DNA from: Streptomyces sp. A1277
GTDB lineage: Bacteria > Actinomycetota > Actinomycetes > Streptomycetales > Streptomycetaceae
Reading direction: 5' to 3'
Length of the DNA stretch: 64,000 nucleotides
Assembly (NCBI RefSeq): GCF_004795015.1
Contig: NZ_SSBI01000045.1
Coordinates: 1 to 64,000, forward strand
A model generated the notes under the pieces. It did no database searches, was not told where the DNA came from, and saw nothing but the letters and a program-made list of their open reading frames with translations. A program made the translations under genes and the position numbers. Below are positions 14,338 to 23,325 of this stretch, one piece after another (the first letter of the stretch is position 1; every line of letters starts with the position of its first letter).

Positions 14338-15843
14338 ATGTCGTCAGCGAGCATCCCTTCCGTCCCGTCACGGCTGACCGGACTGCGCGGCCGGCTCCAC
14401 AGCCGCGATGTCGCCGTGTTCCAGAACCTGGCCCGGCGGCACTGGCCGGCCGCCGGCCCCGTGCTGCCCCGGCTGAGCCGGAGCGCCAACCACGGGCTCC
14501 TGTGGGTCGGGGCCGCCGCCGGCATGGCCGCCTTCGGGGGCAGCGCCCGGGCCCGGCGGGCCGCGCTGCGGGGCGTCGCCTCGCTGGCGGTGGCCTCGGC
14601 CGCGATCAACACCGTGGGCAAGGGGGCGGTCCGCAGGCAGCGGCCGATACTGGACGCCGTGCCGGTGATACGGCAGCTGAAGCGTCAGCCGGTGACCACC
14701 TCGTTCCCCTCGGGACACGCCGCGTCGGCCGCCGCTTTCGCCACCGGGGTGGCGCTGGAGTCGAAGGGCTGGGGGGCGGTGATCGCGCCCTTCGCGCTGT
14801 CCGTGGCCGCGTCCCGCGTCTACACCGGGGTCCACTACCCGAGCGATGTGCTGGCCGGTGCGGTTCTGGGCGTGGGGGCGGCGTTCGCCCTGCGCGGGGT
14901 CATACCGACGAGGAATCAGCTGCCGGCTCCCGGCCGCCCTCCGGCCGAGGCGCCCGCCCTGCCCGACGGGCAGGACCTCGTGGTCGTCGTCAACCAGGAG
15001 TCGGGCACGGCCACGGCCACCGCCTCGCTGGTCAAGGACGCACTGCCGGCGGCGGAGGTGATCGAGTGCCCGCCCGACCGGCTCTCGGCCGAGCTGGAGA
15101 AGGCGGCGGGCCGGGGCCGGGCGCTGGGTGTGTGCGGCGGTGACGGCACGGTCAACCAGGCGGCGGCGGTGGCGGCCGTGCACGACGTGCCGCTCGCGGT
15201 GTTCCCCGGCGGGACGCTCAACCACTTCGCGTACGACCTGGGCATAGAGACGGTCGCGGACGCCTGCGCCGCGCTGGGTGCGGGGAGCGCGGTCCGGGTG
15301 GACCTCGGCCGCTTCCGGCCCGGTCCCGAGGGGCCCGGCGGCGCCCACGGCTACTTCCTCAACGCCTTCAGCCTGGGCGTGTATCCGGAGCTGGTCCGGA
15401 TGCGGGAGCGCTGGTCGCCCCGGATCGGCGGCTGGCCCGCCGGAGTCCTGGCGGCCCTGCACGTGCTGCGTGGCGAACGTCCACTGGAGGCCGAACTCCA
15501 GGGAAAGTGCCGCCCGTTGTGGCTGCTGTTCGTCGGCAACGGCCTGTTCCAGCGGATGGGCCCGGCGCCGGGCCGGCGGCACAACCTGGCGGACGGCCTG
15601 CTGGACGTACGCGTGGTGCACGGCGGCCGGACCCCCGGCCTCAGGCTGCTGGCCGCCGCCGTGGCGGGCCCGCTGACCCGCTCCCCCACGCACGCCGCCG
15701 TCCGCCGCCAGCGGGTGCGGGTCTCCGGACTCAAGCCCGGCACTCCGTACGCGTACGACGGTGAAGTGGCGCACAGCGGCAGTGAGTTGATGATCGACAA
15801 GCTGCCGGAGGCGTTGACGGTCTACTGCCCGAGGCCCGTGTAG
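14338..15843 (+). CDS. bifunctional PAP2 phosphatase-diacylglycerol kinase protein
   Basis: The 501-residue fusion has two parts. Residues 40-200 form a PAP2 acid phosphatase with the three signature motifs KGAVRRQRP, FPSGHAAS and SRVYTGVHYPSD within membrane helices. Residues 215-500 form a diacylglycerol/sphingosine kinase-type domain with the nucleotide loop CGGDGTVNQA and PGGTLNHFA. Together they suggest interconversion of phosphatidate and diacylglycerol, or another lipid phosphate, at the membrane. ATG 14338 was chosen because the domain begins soon after; its ribosome site is weak. A strong hairpin terminator follows at 15868. Confidence 0.88.
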   Translation: MSSASIPSVPSRLTGLRGRLHSRDVAVFQNLARRHWPAAGPVLPRLSRSANHGLLWVGAAAGMAAFGGSARARRAALRGVASLAVASAAINTVGKGAVRRQRPILDAVPVIRQLKRQPVTTSFPSGHAASAAAFATGVALESKGWGAVIAPFALSVAASRVYTGVHYPSDVLAGAVLGVGAAFALRGVIPTRNQLPAPGRPPAEAPALPDGQDLVVVVNQESGTATATASLVKDALPAAEVIECPPDRLSAELEKAAGRGRALGVCGGDGTVNQAAAVAAVHDVPLAVFPGGTLNHFAYDLGIETVADACAALGAGSAVRVDLGRFRPGPEGPGGAHGYFLNAFSLGVYPELVRMRERWSPRIGGWPAGVLAALHVLRGERPLEAELQGKCRPLWLLFVGNGLFQRMGPAPGRRHNLADGLLDVRVVHGGRTPGLRLLAAAVAGPLTRSPTHAAVRRQRVRVSGLKPGTPYAYDGEVAHSGSELMIDKLPEALTVYCPRPV

Positions 15844-15867
15844 GGAGCCCGGAGCACAGAGGCGACC

Positions 15868-15898
15868 AAGGGCGGCCGACGCCGAGTCGGCCGCCCTT
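15868..15898 (+). terminator. hairpin terminator after the PAP2-kinase gene
   Basis: AAGGGCGGCCGAC (15868-15880) and GTCGGCCGCCCTT (15886-15898) form a perfect 13-bp stem with a 5-base loop, 25 bp after the stop codon. Confidence 0.8.
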
Positions 15899-16019
15899 TC
15901 GCATGCACCGCGCCTGTCCACATCGCAAGATGCCCATCTCATCATTCGGCAGCAGGGCCTACGGTGGTCCTACCGATCAGCGCTTTCGCGGTTCGCGTTT
16001 CGAGAGAGGATGCACGGCC

Positions 16020-16829
16020 ATGCCGAAGGAGACCGCCGTCTACACCCACGGCCATCACGAGTCGGTGCTGCGCTCGCACCGGTGGCGCACCGCCGCCAAT
16101 TCCGCGGCCTACCTCATCGGCGAACTCCGCCCGGGCCTGAGCGTGCTGGACGTGGGCTGCGGCCCCGGCACCATCACCGCGGACCTGGCCGAGCTGGTCG
16201 CCCCCGGCCGGGTGACGGGGCTGGACACCACCGACGAGATCCTGGGCCAGGCGGCCGCGTCCGCCGCCGAAAGGGGCCTGGAGAACGTCGAGTTCGCCGT
16301 CGCGGACGTACACGCCCTGGACTACCCCGACGACTCCTTCGACGTGGTCCACGCCCACCAGGTCCTCCAGCACGTGGGCGACCCGGTGCAGGCGCTGCGC
16401 GAGATGCGCCGGGTCTGCCGCCCCGGCGGCGTCGTCGCGGCGCGCGACAGCGACTACGCGGCGATGACCTGGTTCCCCGAGTCGCCGGGCATGGACCGCT
16501 GGCAGGAGCTGTACGGCCGGGTGGCCCGCGCCAACGGCGGCGAGCCGGACGCCGGACGCCGGCTGCTGTCCTGGGCCCGGCGGGCGGGGTTCACCGACAT
16601 CACCCCCACGGCGGGCTCCTGGTGCTACGCCACCCCGGAGAGCCGGGCGTGGTGGAGCGGCCTGTGGGCGGACCGTACCGTCGGCTCGGCGTACGCGGGG
16701 CGTGCGGTGGACGGCGGCCACGCGACGGCACAGGAGCTGGCGGAGATCGCCGAGGCGTGGCGCGCGTGGGGCGAGCAGGGCGACGGCTGGTTCATGGTTC
16801 CGCACGGCGAGGTGCTCTGCCGCGCCTGA
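16020..16829 (+). CDS. class I SAM-dependent methyltransferase (UbiE/Methyltransf_11 type)
   Basis: The 269-residue protein has the SAM-binding motif I VLDVGCGPGTIT near residue 43, motif II VTGLDTTDEIL, and the later VLQHVGDPVQALREMRRVCRPGG segment of small-molecule methyltransferases. ATG 16020 is preceded by GAGAGG at about ten bases. It stands alone between terminators, so its substrate cannot be guessed from context. Confidence 0.85.
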   Translation: MPKETAVYTHGHHESVLRSHRWRTAANSAAYLIGELRPGLSVLDVGCGPGTITADLAELVAPGRVTGLDTTDEILGQAAASAAERGLENVEFAVADVHALDYPDDSFDVVHAHQVLQHVGDPVQALREMRRVCRPGGVVAARDSDYAAMTWFPESPGMDRWQELYGRVARANGGEPDAGRRLLSWARRAGFTDITPTAGSWCYATPESRAWWSGLWADRTVGSAYAGRAVDGGHATAQELAEIAEAWRAWGEQGDGWFMVPHGEVLCRA

Positions 16830-16834
16830 GTACA

Positions 16835-16875
16835 CCGCCCCCGGACCCGGGCCCGGGTCCCGGTCCCGGGGGCGG
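16835..16875 (+). terminator. nested GC-rich hairpins after the methyltransferase gene
   Basis: CCGCCCCCGG (16835-16844) pairs with CCGGGGGCGG (16866-16875). Between them, overlapping the left arm by two bases, lies the perfect 18-bp palindrome GGACCCGGGCCCGGGTCC (16843-16860). The structure begins six bases after the methyltransferase stop and fits a factor-independent terminator. Confidence 0.6.
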
Positions 16876-16932
16876 CCGCTCCCCCGCCCGAATCGATCAC
16901 GCGGAACCGGCCTGCCAACTACCCTGGTGGGC

Positions 16933-17286
16933 ATGGAAATCCTGGGAACCACGCTGCGTATCTGCGTCGACGACCTGGAGGCCGCGGTGGCCTTCTACGA
17001 GGAGCTCACGGGCGGCCGGGCGCTGCGCTTCGAGCGCGGCGGGGTCTCCGTCGCGGCCATCGGATGCTTCCTGTTGATGAGCGGCCCCGAATCGGAGCTG
17101 GAGATCCTGCGCAAGGTGACCGCGACGATCGCCGTGAAGAACGTCGACGAGGCGCACGACGCCCTGACCCGGGTAGGCGCCCGCGTCATCGCGGGCCCCG
17201 TCCCGACCCCGGTCGGCCGCAACCTGATCGCCGTGCACCCGGACGGCTCGGTCTTCGAGTACGCCGACCGCAACCTCGCGGCCTGA
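16933..17286 (+). CDS. VOC-superfamily (glyoxalase/bleomycin-resistance-like) protein
   Basis: This 117-residue single-domain protein starts ILGTTLRICVDDLEAAVAFYEELTG, a classic VOC opening, and ends with HPDGSVFEYAD, where family members place a metal-ligand Glu. It could be an isomerase, dioxygenase or binding protein. The sequence does not discriminate and the neighbours give no pathway. It converges on the TmrB-like gene with only ten bases between the stops. Confidence 0.8.
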   Translation: MEILGTTLRICVDDLEAAVAFYEELTGGRALRFERGGVSVAAIGCFLLMSGPESELEILRKVTATIAVKNVDEAHDALTRVGARVIAGPVPTPVGRNLIAVHPDGSVFEYADRNLAA

Positions 17287-17296
17287 GGCGGGGCCC

Positions 17297-17845
17297 TCAG
17301 ACCACGGCCCCGGGCAGCCCGGTCCGCTCCAGCACCCGGTCGGCCAGCTCGCGGGTGGGCAGCTCACCGTCCGGCACCACGGTGTCCTCCCGCAGGCTGC
17401 CCACGGCCGCCACGCACTCGGCGATCCGCGCCTTCCCCCAGCGCCGCACCGCCTCGTCGCCCTCCGGGTCGCCGGGTACCACCACCCGGTCGTGCAGGCG
17501 CTGTTCGAGGACTCCGGCCGAGACGTCGAGGAAGAAGTGGTGGACCGGCACGCCCGCCTCGTCCAGGGCGCCGAAGATCTCGTCGGCGTACTGCCGGCGG
17601 ACCACGGTCATCGGTGCCAGGACCGGCCGCCCGTACTCCTCGACCAGCCCCCGGGCCAGCGACGCCACCTGCTTGCGCCAGAGCGGGATGTGCTGGAAGT
17701 CGCCGTCCGGCGCCTCCACGATCCCGCGCAGCACGAAGCCGACGTGCTCGGGGTCGTAGACGAGGGCGTCCGGGAGCCTGCGGTGCAGCTCCGTGACCAG
17801 CGTGGTCTTGCCGCTGCCGAACGCCCCGTTGATCCAGACGATCAC
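17297..17845 (-). CDS. TmrB-like P-loop nucleotide kinase/ATP-binding protein
   Basis: The 182-residue protein begins MIVWINGAFGSGKTTLVTEL, a Walker A motif (GAFGSGKT) in the arrangement of Bacillus TmrB, which binds tunicamycin and gives resistance. YDPEHVGFVLR and HHFFLDVSAGVLEQRL follow, as in small-molecule kinases with a LID-type region. The GTG at 17845 places the P-loop at the usual distance; the longer frame upstream covers the neighbour's end. It lies 41 bp downstream of the DUF5107 gene and is probably cotranscribed. Tunicamycin resistance is only family analogy. Confidence 0.8.
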   Translation of the reverse strand: MIVWINGAFGSGKTTLVTELHRRLPDALVYDPEHVGFVLRGIVEAPDGDFQHIPLWRKQVASLARGLVEEYGRPVLAPMTVVRRQYADEIFGALDEAGVPVHHFFLDVSAGVLEQRLHDRVVVPGDPEGDEAVRRWGKARIAECVAAVGSLREDTVVPDGELPTRELADRVLERTGLPGAVV

Positions 17846-17886
17846 GTATCGATGCTCCCGTTCCCCGCTCCCCGTACCGCGTGCCG

Positions 17887-19857
17887 TCAGCTTCGCGGAC
17901 GCATCCGGTAGTTGTACACGTCGGGCAGCGGTTCGTCCGTGAGCTGTTCCCACACCTCTTCCAGGATCTCCGCCCCCTCGCGCAGGTCGGCGACCTCGAA
18001 GCCCGCGTCGAACAGGGCGCGTGCGGCGGCGATTCGGCCCTCCGCGATCAGCAGCCGGGCCTCCAGCAGACGGAAGCGGCCCCGCTCGCGGATCGCCGGG
18101 GGCAGCGCCGCCCGGACCGTGCGGACAGCCTCGGTCCGGCGCGCCGCGAGCAGCGCCTCGATCGCCTCCCGGCCCAGGGCCGCGGTGGCGGCGGTCCACG
18201 CCTCGTCACCGTCGCGGCGCTCCGCGCACAAACCGTCGAACGCCTCCGCGTAGTGGTCGGCGGCCCGCTCGCGCTGGCCGCTCTCCTGCGCGGCGACGGC
18301 CAGGCAGCGCAGCAGCGGCCAGCGGGACGAGGCGGCGGCCAGGCCGCGTTCCCAGCTGCGGACCGCCTGGGCGCGGTCACCGGCGTGCCACTGCGCGACG
18401 CCGAGGTGGTACTCGGTGAGCGGTTCGGCGGGGGCCGTCTCCAGCATGTCGCGCCAGTGCCAGGAGACCAGGGTGGGCCCGGGCGGGGCCGGCTCGGACG
18501 CTGCGGGGAGCGTGCCCTGCTCCAGCAGCTCCAGCCAGGGCGCCTGCTGCTCACCGAGCGTGGAGTCGGCGAACGGCGTGCCGGGCAGCTTGTACCGTCC
18601 GCGGCGCACCTCCAGGGCGCCCCAGCCGGAGCCGGTGGCGAGGCTCTCGCCCGGTTCGGTGTCGGCACACGCGCGCCAGGCGGCGTAGGCAGCGTCCACA
18701 TCGGCGCGCGGCAGGGCGGCGGCGAGCCGCTGCTCGGTCTCTGTACGGGCCGCCGCCCAGTCGGTGCCGTGCACGGTGGCGGGGTCGGCGGCCAGCGGCC
18801 CGTACGACTCCAGCCAGCTGAACTCGCCGCCCGGCTCCAGCGGTATGTGCTCCAGCTGGGTACGGGCAAGGCCCGCCTGGATCTCGGCGTAGCCGCCGGT
18901 GCCGGGTCCGGTGAGCCATTCCTGCCAGCGCCGGCCGCCGGGGCCCCGGCCCCAGAGGAACAGCTTGCGGCCGCGCAGCAGGTCGGTGGAGGTCTGGACG
19001 AGCCCGTGGCCGTGCTCGTCCAGGGAGGCGATCCAGCGGCGGGCGCCGTCCGGCAGCTCGTAGAAGTAGTCGGCGGGGTACTCGCTGCGCAGCGGGTAGG
19101 TGCGGTCGGTGCCGCCGGACTCGGGGACCGGGACCCGGGTCAGCGTCCGCTCGTACCCGAAGTGCCAGGCTTCGTCGGCGGGGGCGAGGACCCGGGTGCG
19201 TTCGTCCTCGGGAACGGCGATGTTGGACCACCAGTAGACGGGTGCGGGCTGCTCGTGCGGGTTGCGTATCCGGACGCCGACGTGCAGGAACGCGGAGTCG
19301 TCGGGCAGCCACAGGTCCACCTGGAAGGGCAGGTCGCGCAGCCGCTCCCACTCCCAGAGCCGGACCATCTCGCCGCCGTCGGGCGCCGGGACGCGGGCCG
19401 CGTGCACCGGGGCGCAGGAGAGGGTGGTGTGGCCGGTCGCGCCGATGTTCCATTCGATGCCGCCGGAGAACCAGGCCCCGTTGAGCGCGAAGTCGGCGGG
19501 CTGGAGGACGGGGTTGGCGTGGACGAGGTCGCGGCCGGCCGGCTTGTGGACGAGGGAGTGGACACGGCCGCCGAGCCCCGGCAGCACGGTGACGCGCAGG
19601 TGGTCGTTCTCGATGACGATGGCGTCGAGGCCCGTGGGGGTGCGCTCGCGCCCGTATCCGTCGATGGTGCGGACGGGCAGGACGGTGGCCAGGGGTGCGT
19701 GGCCGAGCTGGCGGGCCATGTCGCGCGGGAGGCCGGCCCGGTCACGGTCGTCGATGACATGCGTGCCGTCCAGCGGCCGCAGCGCGGGCAGCGGGTTCTC
19801 CGGCCCCGTCGCCGCGGCGGGCAGGGTCAGTACGGCACGTCGTACGGTGGTGGCCAA
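17887..19857 (-). CDS. DUF5107 domain protein with C-terminal TPR-like repeats
   Basis: The 656-residue protein has an N-terminal DUF5107 region (about 40-350) resembling carbohydrate-binding galactose mutarotase-like folds, with PGLGGRVHSLVHKP and WFSGGIEWNIGATGHT. The C-terminal half (about 460-650) is helical and repeat-rich like TPRs. I chose TTG 19857 because GAGG sits five bases upstream and the N-terminus (M-A-T-T-V-R-R) then matches remembered Streptomyces homologues; ATG 19914 is the alternative. A role in sensing or processing sugars is likely but not demonstrable here. Confidence 0.78.
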   Translation of the reverse strand: MATTVRRAVLTLPAAATGPENPLPALRPLDGTHVIDDRDRAGLPRDMARQLGHAPLATVLPVRTIDGYGRERTPTGLDAIVIENDHLRVTVLPGLGGRVHSLVHKPAGRDLVHANPVLQPADFALNGAWFSGGIEWNIGATGHTTLSCAPVHAARVPAPDGGEMVRLWEWERLRDLPFQVDLWLPDDSAFLHVGVRIRNPHEQPAPVYWWSNIAVPEDERTRVLAPADEAWHFGYERTLTRVPVPESGGTDRTYPLRSEYPADYFYELPDGARRWIASLDEHGHGLVQTSTDLLRGRKLFLWGRGPGGRRWQEWLTGPGTGGYAEIQAGLARTQLEHIPLEPGGEFSWLESYGPLAADPATVHGTDWAAARTETEQRLAAALPRADVDAAYAAWRACADTEPGESLATGSGWGALEVRRGRYKLPGTPFADSTLGEQQAPWLELLEQGTLPAASEPAPPGPTLVSWHWRDMLETAPAEPLTEYHLGVAQWHAGDRAQAVRSWERGLAAASSRWPLLRCLAVAAQESGQRERAADHYAEAFDGLCAERRDGDEAWTAATAALGREAIEALLAARRTEAVRTVRAALPPAIRERGRFRLLEARLLIAEGRIAAARALFDAGFEVADLREGAEILEEVWEQLTDEPLPDVYNYRMRPRS

Positions 19858-20071
19858 GGCAACCTCGCTCCCTCGCGCGGGCCGCCACAGGTCCGGGCGT
19901 CCCCCGATGACCATGGAACACTCCGGTCGCCGCCCGGACCAGGGGCTCAGGCGTCACTCTTCGGCAAAGGGCCCGGCCGCCGCCCGCCCGGAATTCCGTT
20001 TCGCCCCGCTCCCGGCCCCCGTACGCTCGCTTCGCGAACGGAACGCGGCAGGCGAGAGAACGGCGGGACAC

Positions 20072-20419
20072 ATGGGCACGCAGCACACGTACCGAGTGAT
20101 CGTGCGCGGCACGTGGGAGGGGCTGGCGGACGCGGCGCGCGAGCGGCTGCTCGCGGAGGTGGAGGAGCACGGCCTCGCCGCGATGCAGTTCACCGAGGAG
20201 GGCTCGCTGACGTACGACCGGGTTCTCAAGCACTTCAGTTTCCGGTACGTGGTCGTCTCGGACGCCGAGGACGGCGAGGAGATGGCGGCCGCGCTCGCCG
20301 AGGACCGGGCGCAGACGGCGCTGCGGGAGGCCGGTTACGGACACGGCGAACTGCGGTCGACGGCGACGGACATGGACACGATGAAGATCAATTACAAGGA
20401 TCGCGGCAGGGCTCGCTGA
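20072..20419 (+). CDS. DUF6204 family protein
   Basis: This 115-residue soluble protein starts at ATG 20072, with GGCGGGA upstream. It has an even alpha/beta pattern (YRVIVRGTWEGLAD, HFSFRYVVVSDAED, MDTMKINYKDRGRAR) and no membrane segments. I recognise it as a small conserved actinobacterial domain of unknown function. Its last 28 bases overlap, on the opposite strand, the end of a frameshifted small secreted-protein gene. Confidence 0.72.
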   Translation: MGTQHTYRVIVRGTWEGLADAARERLLAEVEEHGLAAMQFTEEGSLTYDRVLKHFSFRYVVVSDAEDGEEMAAALAEDRAQTALREAGYGHGELRSTATDMDTMKINYKDRGRAR

Positions 20420-20606
20420 GCGGCCGTACAGCGCGGCGCCGGCCCCCGCGAGGAGCCGGCGTCGCAGACCTCGATGGCGGCCTCCGCGAACTGGACCGTT
20501 TCGGGGTTGTAGTGGAAGCTCCAGCACCGGCCTGCCCCGTCCGGGCGGTCACGGCGAGCAGTGCGGTGGCCACGAGGGCGCCGAGCTTGGCAGTCATGCT
20601 TCGCAT
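20392..20606 (-). pseudogene. frameshifted small secreted-protein gene
   Basis: On the minus strand ATG 20606, preceded by GGAG eight bases away, encodes a good signal peptide (MRSMTAKLGALVATALLAV). Just after its predicted cleavage region the reading frame that looks protein-like changes. The next frame reads CWSFHYNPETVQFAEAAIEV and ends at TAA 20394-20392, whereas the signal-peptide frame becomes Ser/Arg/Pro-rich. This suggests an indel near 20525-20540 in a gene of about 70 codons for a Cys-containing secreted peptide. It could be a true pseudogene or a sequencing error. The family is not identified. Confidence 0.5.
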
Positions 20607-20815
20607 GAGGGCAACTCCGTGCGTCGAGGCGTGGTCGTCACGCCCATTCACCACGGACGGCAAACAATGATTACGCGCGGTGACGTTACTGCACGGAATG
20701 CGCTCTCCTCGAACCACCGGGTCGGCGCAAAGGGGGCAACCTGCGCCCGGGAGGTGATGGACCGGGCTAATTCGGGAACCCGTCTCGCATCGCCCCCACA
20801 CGAAAGGCCCGGACC
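20607..20815. promoter_or_regulatory. intergenic region upstream of the transketolase gene
   Basis: This 209-bp divergent region separates the frameshifted secreted-protein gene from the transketolase gene. A ribosome site (GAAAGG) lies just before 20816. An AT-richer stretch at about 20660-20700 probably holds one or both promoters, but I cannot pick clear -10/-35 hexamers. No long repeat is seen. Confidence 0.3.
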
Positions 20816-22684
20816 ATGACCACCGAACAGACCACCACGCTCGGTCCCGACAGCGATCTCACCGAGGTCTTCGAGCTCGCGCAGCAGTTGCGGGTGGACT
20901 CGGTGCGCGCCAGCACCTCGGCCGGCTCCGGGCACCCCACCTCCAGCCTGTCCGCGGCCGATCTGATGGCCGTCCTCATGACCCGCCATCTGCGCTACGA
21001 CTGGGACACCCCCGACAACCCCGCGGGCGACCACCTGATCTTTTCCAAGGGCCACGCCTCGCCCCTGCTCTACGCCATGTTCAAGGCGGCCGGTGCCATC
21101 AGCGACAAGGAGCTGATGACGACCTACCGCCGCTTCGGCCACCGGCTGCAGGGCCACCCGACGCCCGAGCTGCCCTGGGTGGACGTGGCCACCGGTTCGC
21201 TCGGCCAGGGCATCGCCTACGGCGTCGGCATCGCGCTCGCCGGTCGGGACCTGGAGAAGCAGCCCTACCGGGTGTGGGTGCTGTGCGGCGACAGCGAGAT
21301 GACCGAGGGGTCCGTATGGGAGGCCCTGGACAAGGCAGGCCGGCACAAGCTCGCCAACTTCATCGCCGTCATCGACGTCAACCGCCTCGGGCAGAGCGGC
21401 CCGACCGAGCTGGAGTGGGACACCGACACCTACGCCCGCCGTGCCGAGGCGTTCGGCTGCCGCGCCATCGTCGTCGACGGCCACGACCTCACGGCGATCG
21501 ACCGGGCCCTGAAGACCGCGGCGGACGGCACGGCCCCCACCGTGATCGTGGCCAAGACGGTCAAGGGGCGCGGGGTGAGCGAGGTCGCGGACCAGGAGGG
21601 CTGGCACGGCAAGCCGCTGCCCTCGGACATGGCCGACCGCGCCATCGAGGAGCTGGGCGGCGTCCGCGACCTGCGGGTGAGCGGCGCCCGGCCGCCGAAG
21701 GCCGCGCCCGCCGCCGCGCAGACCGCCGGCGCCGTGGAGCTGCCGCGCTTCGACAAGGGGGACGAGGTCGCCACCCGGGTCGCGTTCGGCAAGGCCCTGG
21801 TAGCGCTCGGGGTGCGGCCCGACGTCGTCGCCCTGGACGCCGAGGTCGGCAACTCCACGCACTCCGAGGACTTCAAGAAGGCGTACCCCGAGCGGTTCTT
21901 CCAGGCGTACATCGCCGAGCAGCAGATGATCGCCGACGCCGTCGGCATGGCCGTGCGCGGCTACCGCCCCTACGCCACCACCTTCGCCGCCTTCCTCACG
22001 CGGGCCCACGACTTCATCCGCATGGCCGCCGTCTCGGACATCACGATGGCCCTGTGCGGCACCCACAGCGGGGTGGAGATCGGCGCCGACGGGCCCTCGC
22101 AGATGGGCGTCGAGGACCTGGCCATGATGCGCTCGGTACGCGGCTCGACCGTCCTGTACCCGAGCGACGCGACCTCGGCGGCGGCGCTGACCGTGGCCAT
22201 GGCCGATCTCGACGGCATCTCCTACCTGCGCACCACGCGCGGCGCCTACCCCGTGCTCTACGGGAGCGAGGAGACGTTCCCCATCGGCGGCTCCAAGACC
22301 CTGCGCACCGGCGACGACGACCAGGTCACCCTCGTCAGCGCCGGTGTCACCCTGCACGAGTGCCTGGCCGCCGCCGACCGGCTGGCCGAGGACGGCGTCC
22401 GGGCCCGCGTCATCGACCTCTACTCCATCAAGCCCATCGACGTCCGCGCCCTCACCCGCGCCGCCCAGGAGACCGGGGCCCTGGTCGTGGTCGAGGACCA
22501 CCACCCGGAGGGCGGCATCGGGGAGGCCGTGCTCTCCGCGCTCGCCTCGTCCGGCAGCCATCCCGCCTTCACCCACCTCGCCGGGAGCAACCTCCCGGGA
22601 TCCGGCACCACCGACGAACTGCTCGGCGCGGCGGGGATCTCCCGCACTCACATCGCCGAAGCGGCCCGCCGCCTGGTCGGATAG
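20816..22684 (+). CDS. tkt: transketolase
   Basis: The 622-residue protein transfers two-carbon ketol units in the pentose phosphate pathway. The thiamine pyrophosphate signature appears as GDSEMTEGSVWEALDKAG with NRLGQSG (about residues 160-190). The catalytic and binding histidines appear in SGHPTSSLSAADLM and KGHASPLLYAMF, and the pyrimidine-domain Glu region in YIAEQQMIADAVGMA. The single chain holds the PP, Pyr and C-terminal domains, so it is not a split enzyme. The length is slightly below the 660-700 of the main Streptomyces transketolases. No other pentose-phosphate gene is adjacent, so this is probably a second copy. Confidence 0.93.
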   Translation: MTTEQTTTLGPDSDLTEVFELAQQLRVDSVRASTSAGSGHPTSSLSAADLMAVLMTRHLRYDWDTPDNPAGDHLIFSKGHASPLLYAMFKAAGAISDKELMTTYRRFGHRLQGHPTPELPWVDVATGSLGQGIAYGVGIALAGRDLEKQPYRVWVLCGDSEMTEGSVWEALDKAGRHKLANFIAVIDVNRLGQSGPTELEWDTDTYARRAEAFGCRAIVVDGHDLTAIDRALKTAADGTAPTVIVAKTVKGRGVSEVADQEGWHGKPLPSDMADRAIEELGGVRDLRVSGARPPKAAPAAAQTAGAVELPRFDKGDEVATRVAFGKALVALGVRPDVVALDAEVGNSTHSEDFKKAYPERFFQAYIAEQQMIADAVGMAVRGYRPYATTFAAFLTRAHDFIRMAAVSDITMALCGTHSGVEIGADGPSQMGVEDLAMMRSVRGSTVLYPSDATSAAALTVAMADLDGISYLRTTRGAYPVLYGSEETFPIGGSKTLRTGDDDQVTLVSAGVTLHECLAAADRLAEDGVRARVIDLYSIKPIDVRALTRAAQETGALVVVEDHHPEGGIGEAVLSALASSGSHPAFTHLAGSNLPGSGTTDELLGAAGISRTHIAEAARRLVG

Positions 22685-22709
22685 GAGGCCGCCGCCGGGG
22701 TGCGCGGTG

Positions 22710-23255
22710 TCAGCGCATCTCGGCGGTGATCGCCCAGCGTTCGTGGTCGCGCCAGGCCCCGTCGATGTACAGGAAGTCCGGCGAGTAGCCCTCAAGGCGG
22801 AAACCGGCGCGGCGGACGAGGGCGATCGAACCCTCGTTGTCCGGCTGGATGTTGGCTTCCAGCCGGTGCAGGCCGAGCGGGCCGAAGGCGTGGTCCAGGA
22901 CGAGGCCGAGCCCTTCGCTCATGAGTCCGCGGCCGACCGCGTGGGCGAAGACGCCGTAGCCGAGCGCTCCGCAGCGGAAGCCGCCGCCGACGATGTTGTT
23001 GATGTTGATGAACCCGGCGATCGCACCGTCGGCCGGCGCGTGCCGTTCGCACACGAGGAAGCCGGCCCGCGTCGGGTCGTCGATGAGCGCGCCCGCGTAG
23101 GCGGCGTACGTGTCGGGGCCGGTGGGCGGGAACAGCCAGGGGCGGTGCACGGCACCGCTCTCCCGGGCCCGGGACGTGAACTCGTCGGCGTCGGCGAGTG
23201 TGAAGGGGCGGATCGCGGTACGCGGCCCCTCGGCCAGATAGTTGGTGTCGGACAT
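22710..23255 (-). CDS. RimJ/RimL-type GNAT N-acetyltransferase
   Basis: The 181-residue protein has the acetyl-CoA-binding region GALGYGVFAHAVGRGLMSEGLGLVLDHAF, followed by LHRLEANIQPDNEGSIALVRRAGFRLEGYS, the standard RimJ/RimL arrangement. These enzymes acetylate N-termini of ribosomal proteins or amino-group metabolites; the substrate here is unknown. The ATG is at 23255. Transcription probably starts after the hairpin that terminates the upstream LapA gene. Confidence 0.88.
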   Translation of the reverse strand: MSDTNYLAEGPRTAIRPFTLADADEFTSRARESGAVHRPWLFPPTGPDTYAAYAGALIDDPTRAGFLVCERHAPADGAIAGFININNIVGGGFRCGALGYGVFAHAVGRGLMSEGLGLVLDHAFGPLGLHRLEANIQPDNEGSIALVRRAGFRLEGYSPDFLYIDGAWRDHERWAITAEMR

Positions 23256-23270
23256 CGCTCCAGCGTAGAG

Positions 23271-23313
23271 CGGCCGTGCCGGGCAGGCGCGTGAGCCGTG
23301 CCCGGCACGGCCG
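23271..23313 (-). terminator. hairpin terminator after the LapA-domain gene
   Basis: CGGCCGTGCCGGGCA (23271-23285) and TGCCCGGCACGGCCG (23299-23313) form a perfect 15-bp stem with a 13-base loop. It lies 13 bp beyond the stop of the LapA-like gene and before the acetyltransferase start. Confidence 0.75.
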
Positions 23314-23325
23314 GTCCGCCCGGGC

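Noticed and set aside
16835..16875. The 18-bp palindrome as a regulator operator for the VOC gene
   Set aside because: It is nested in a larger stem immediately after the methyltransferase stop, so a terminator is the simpler reading.
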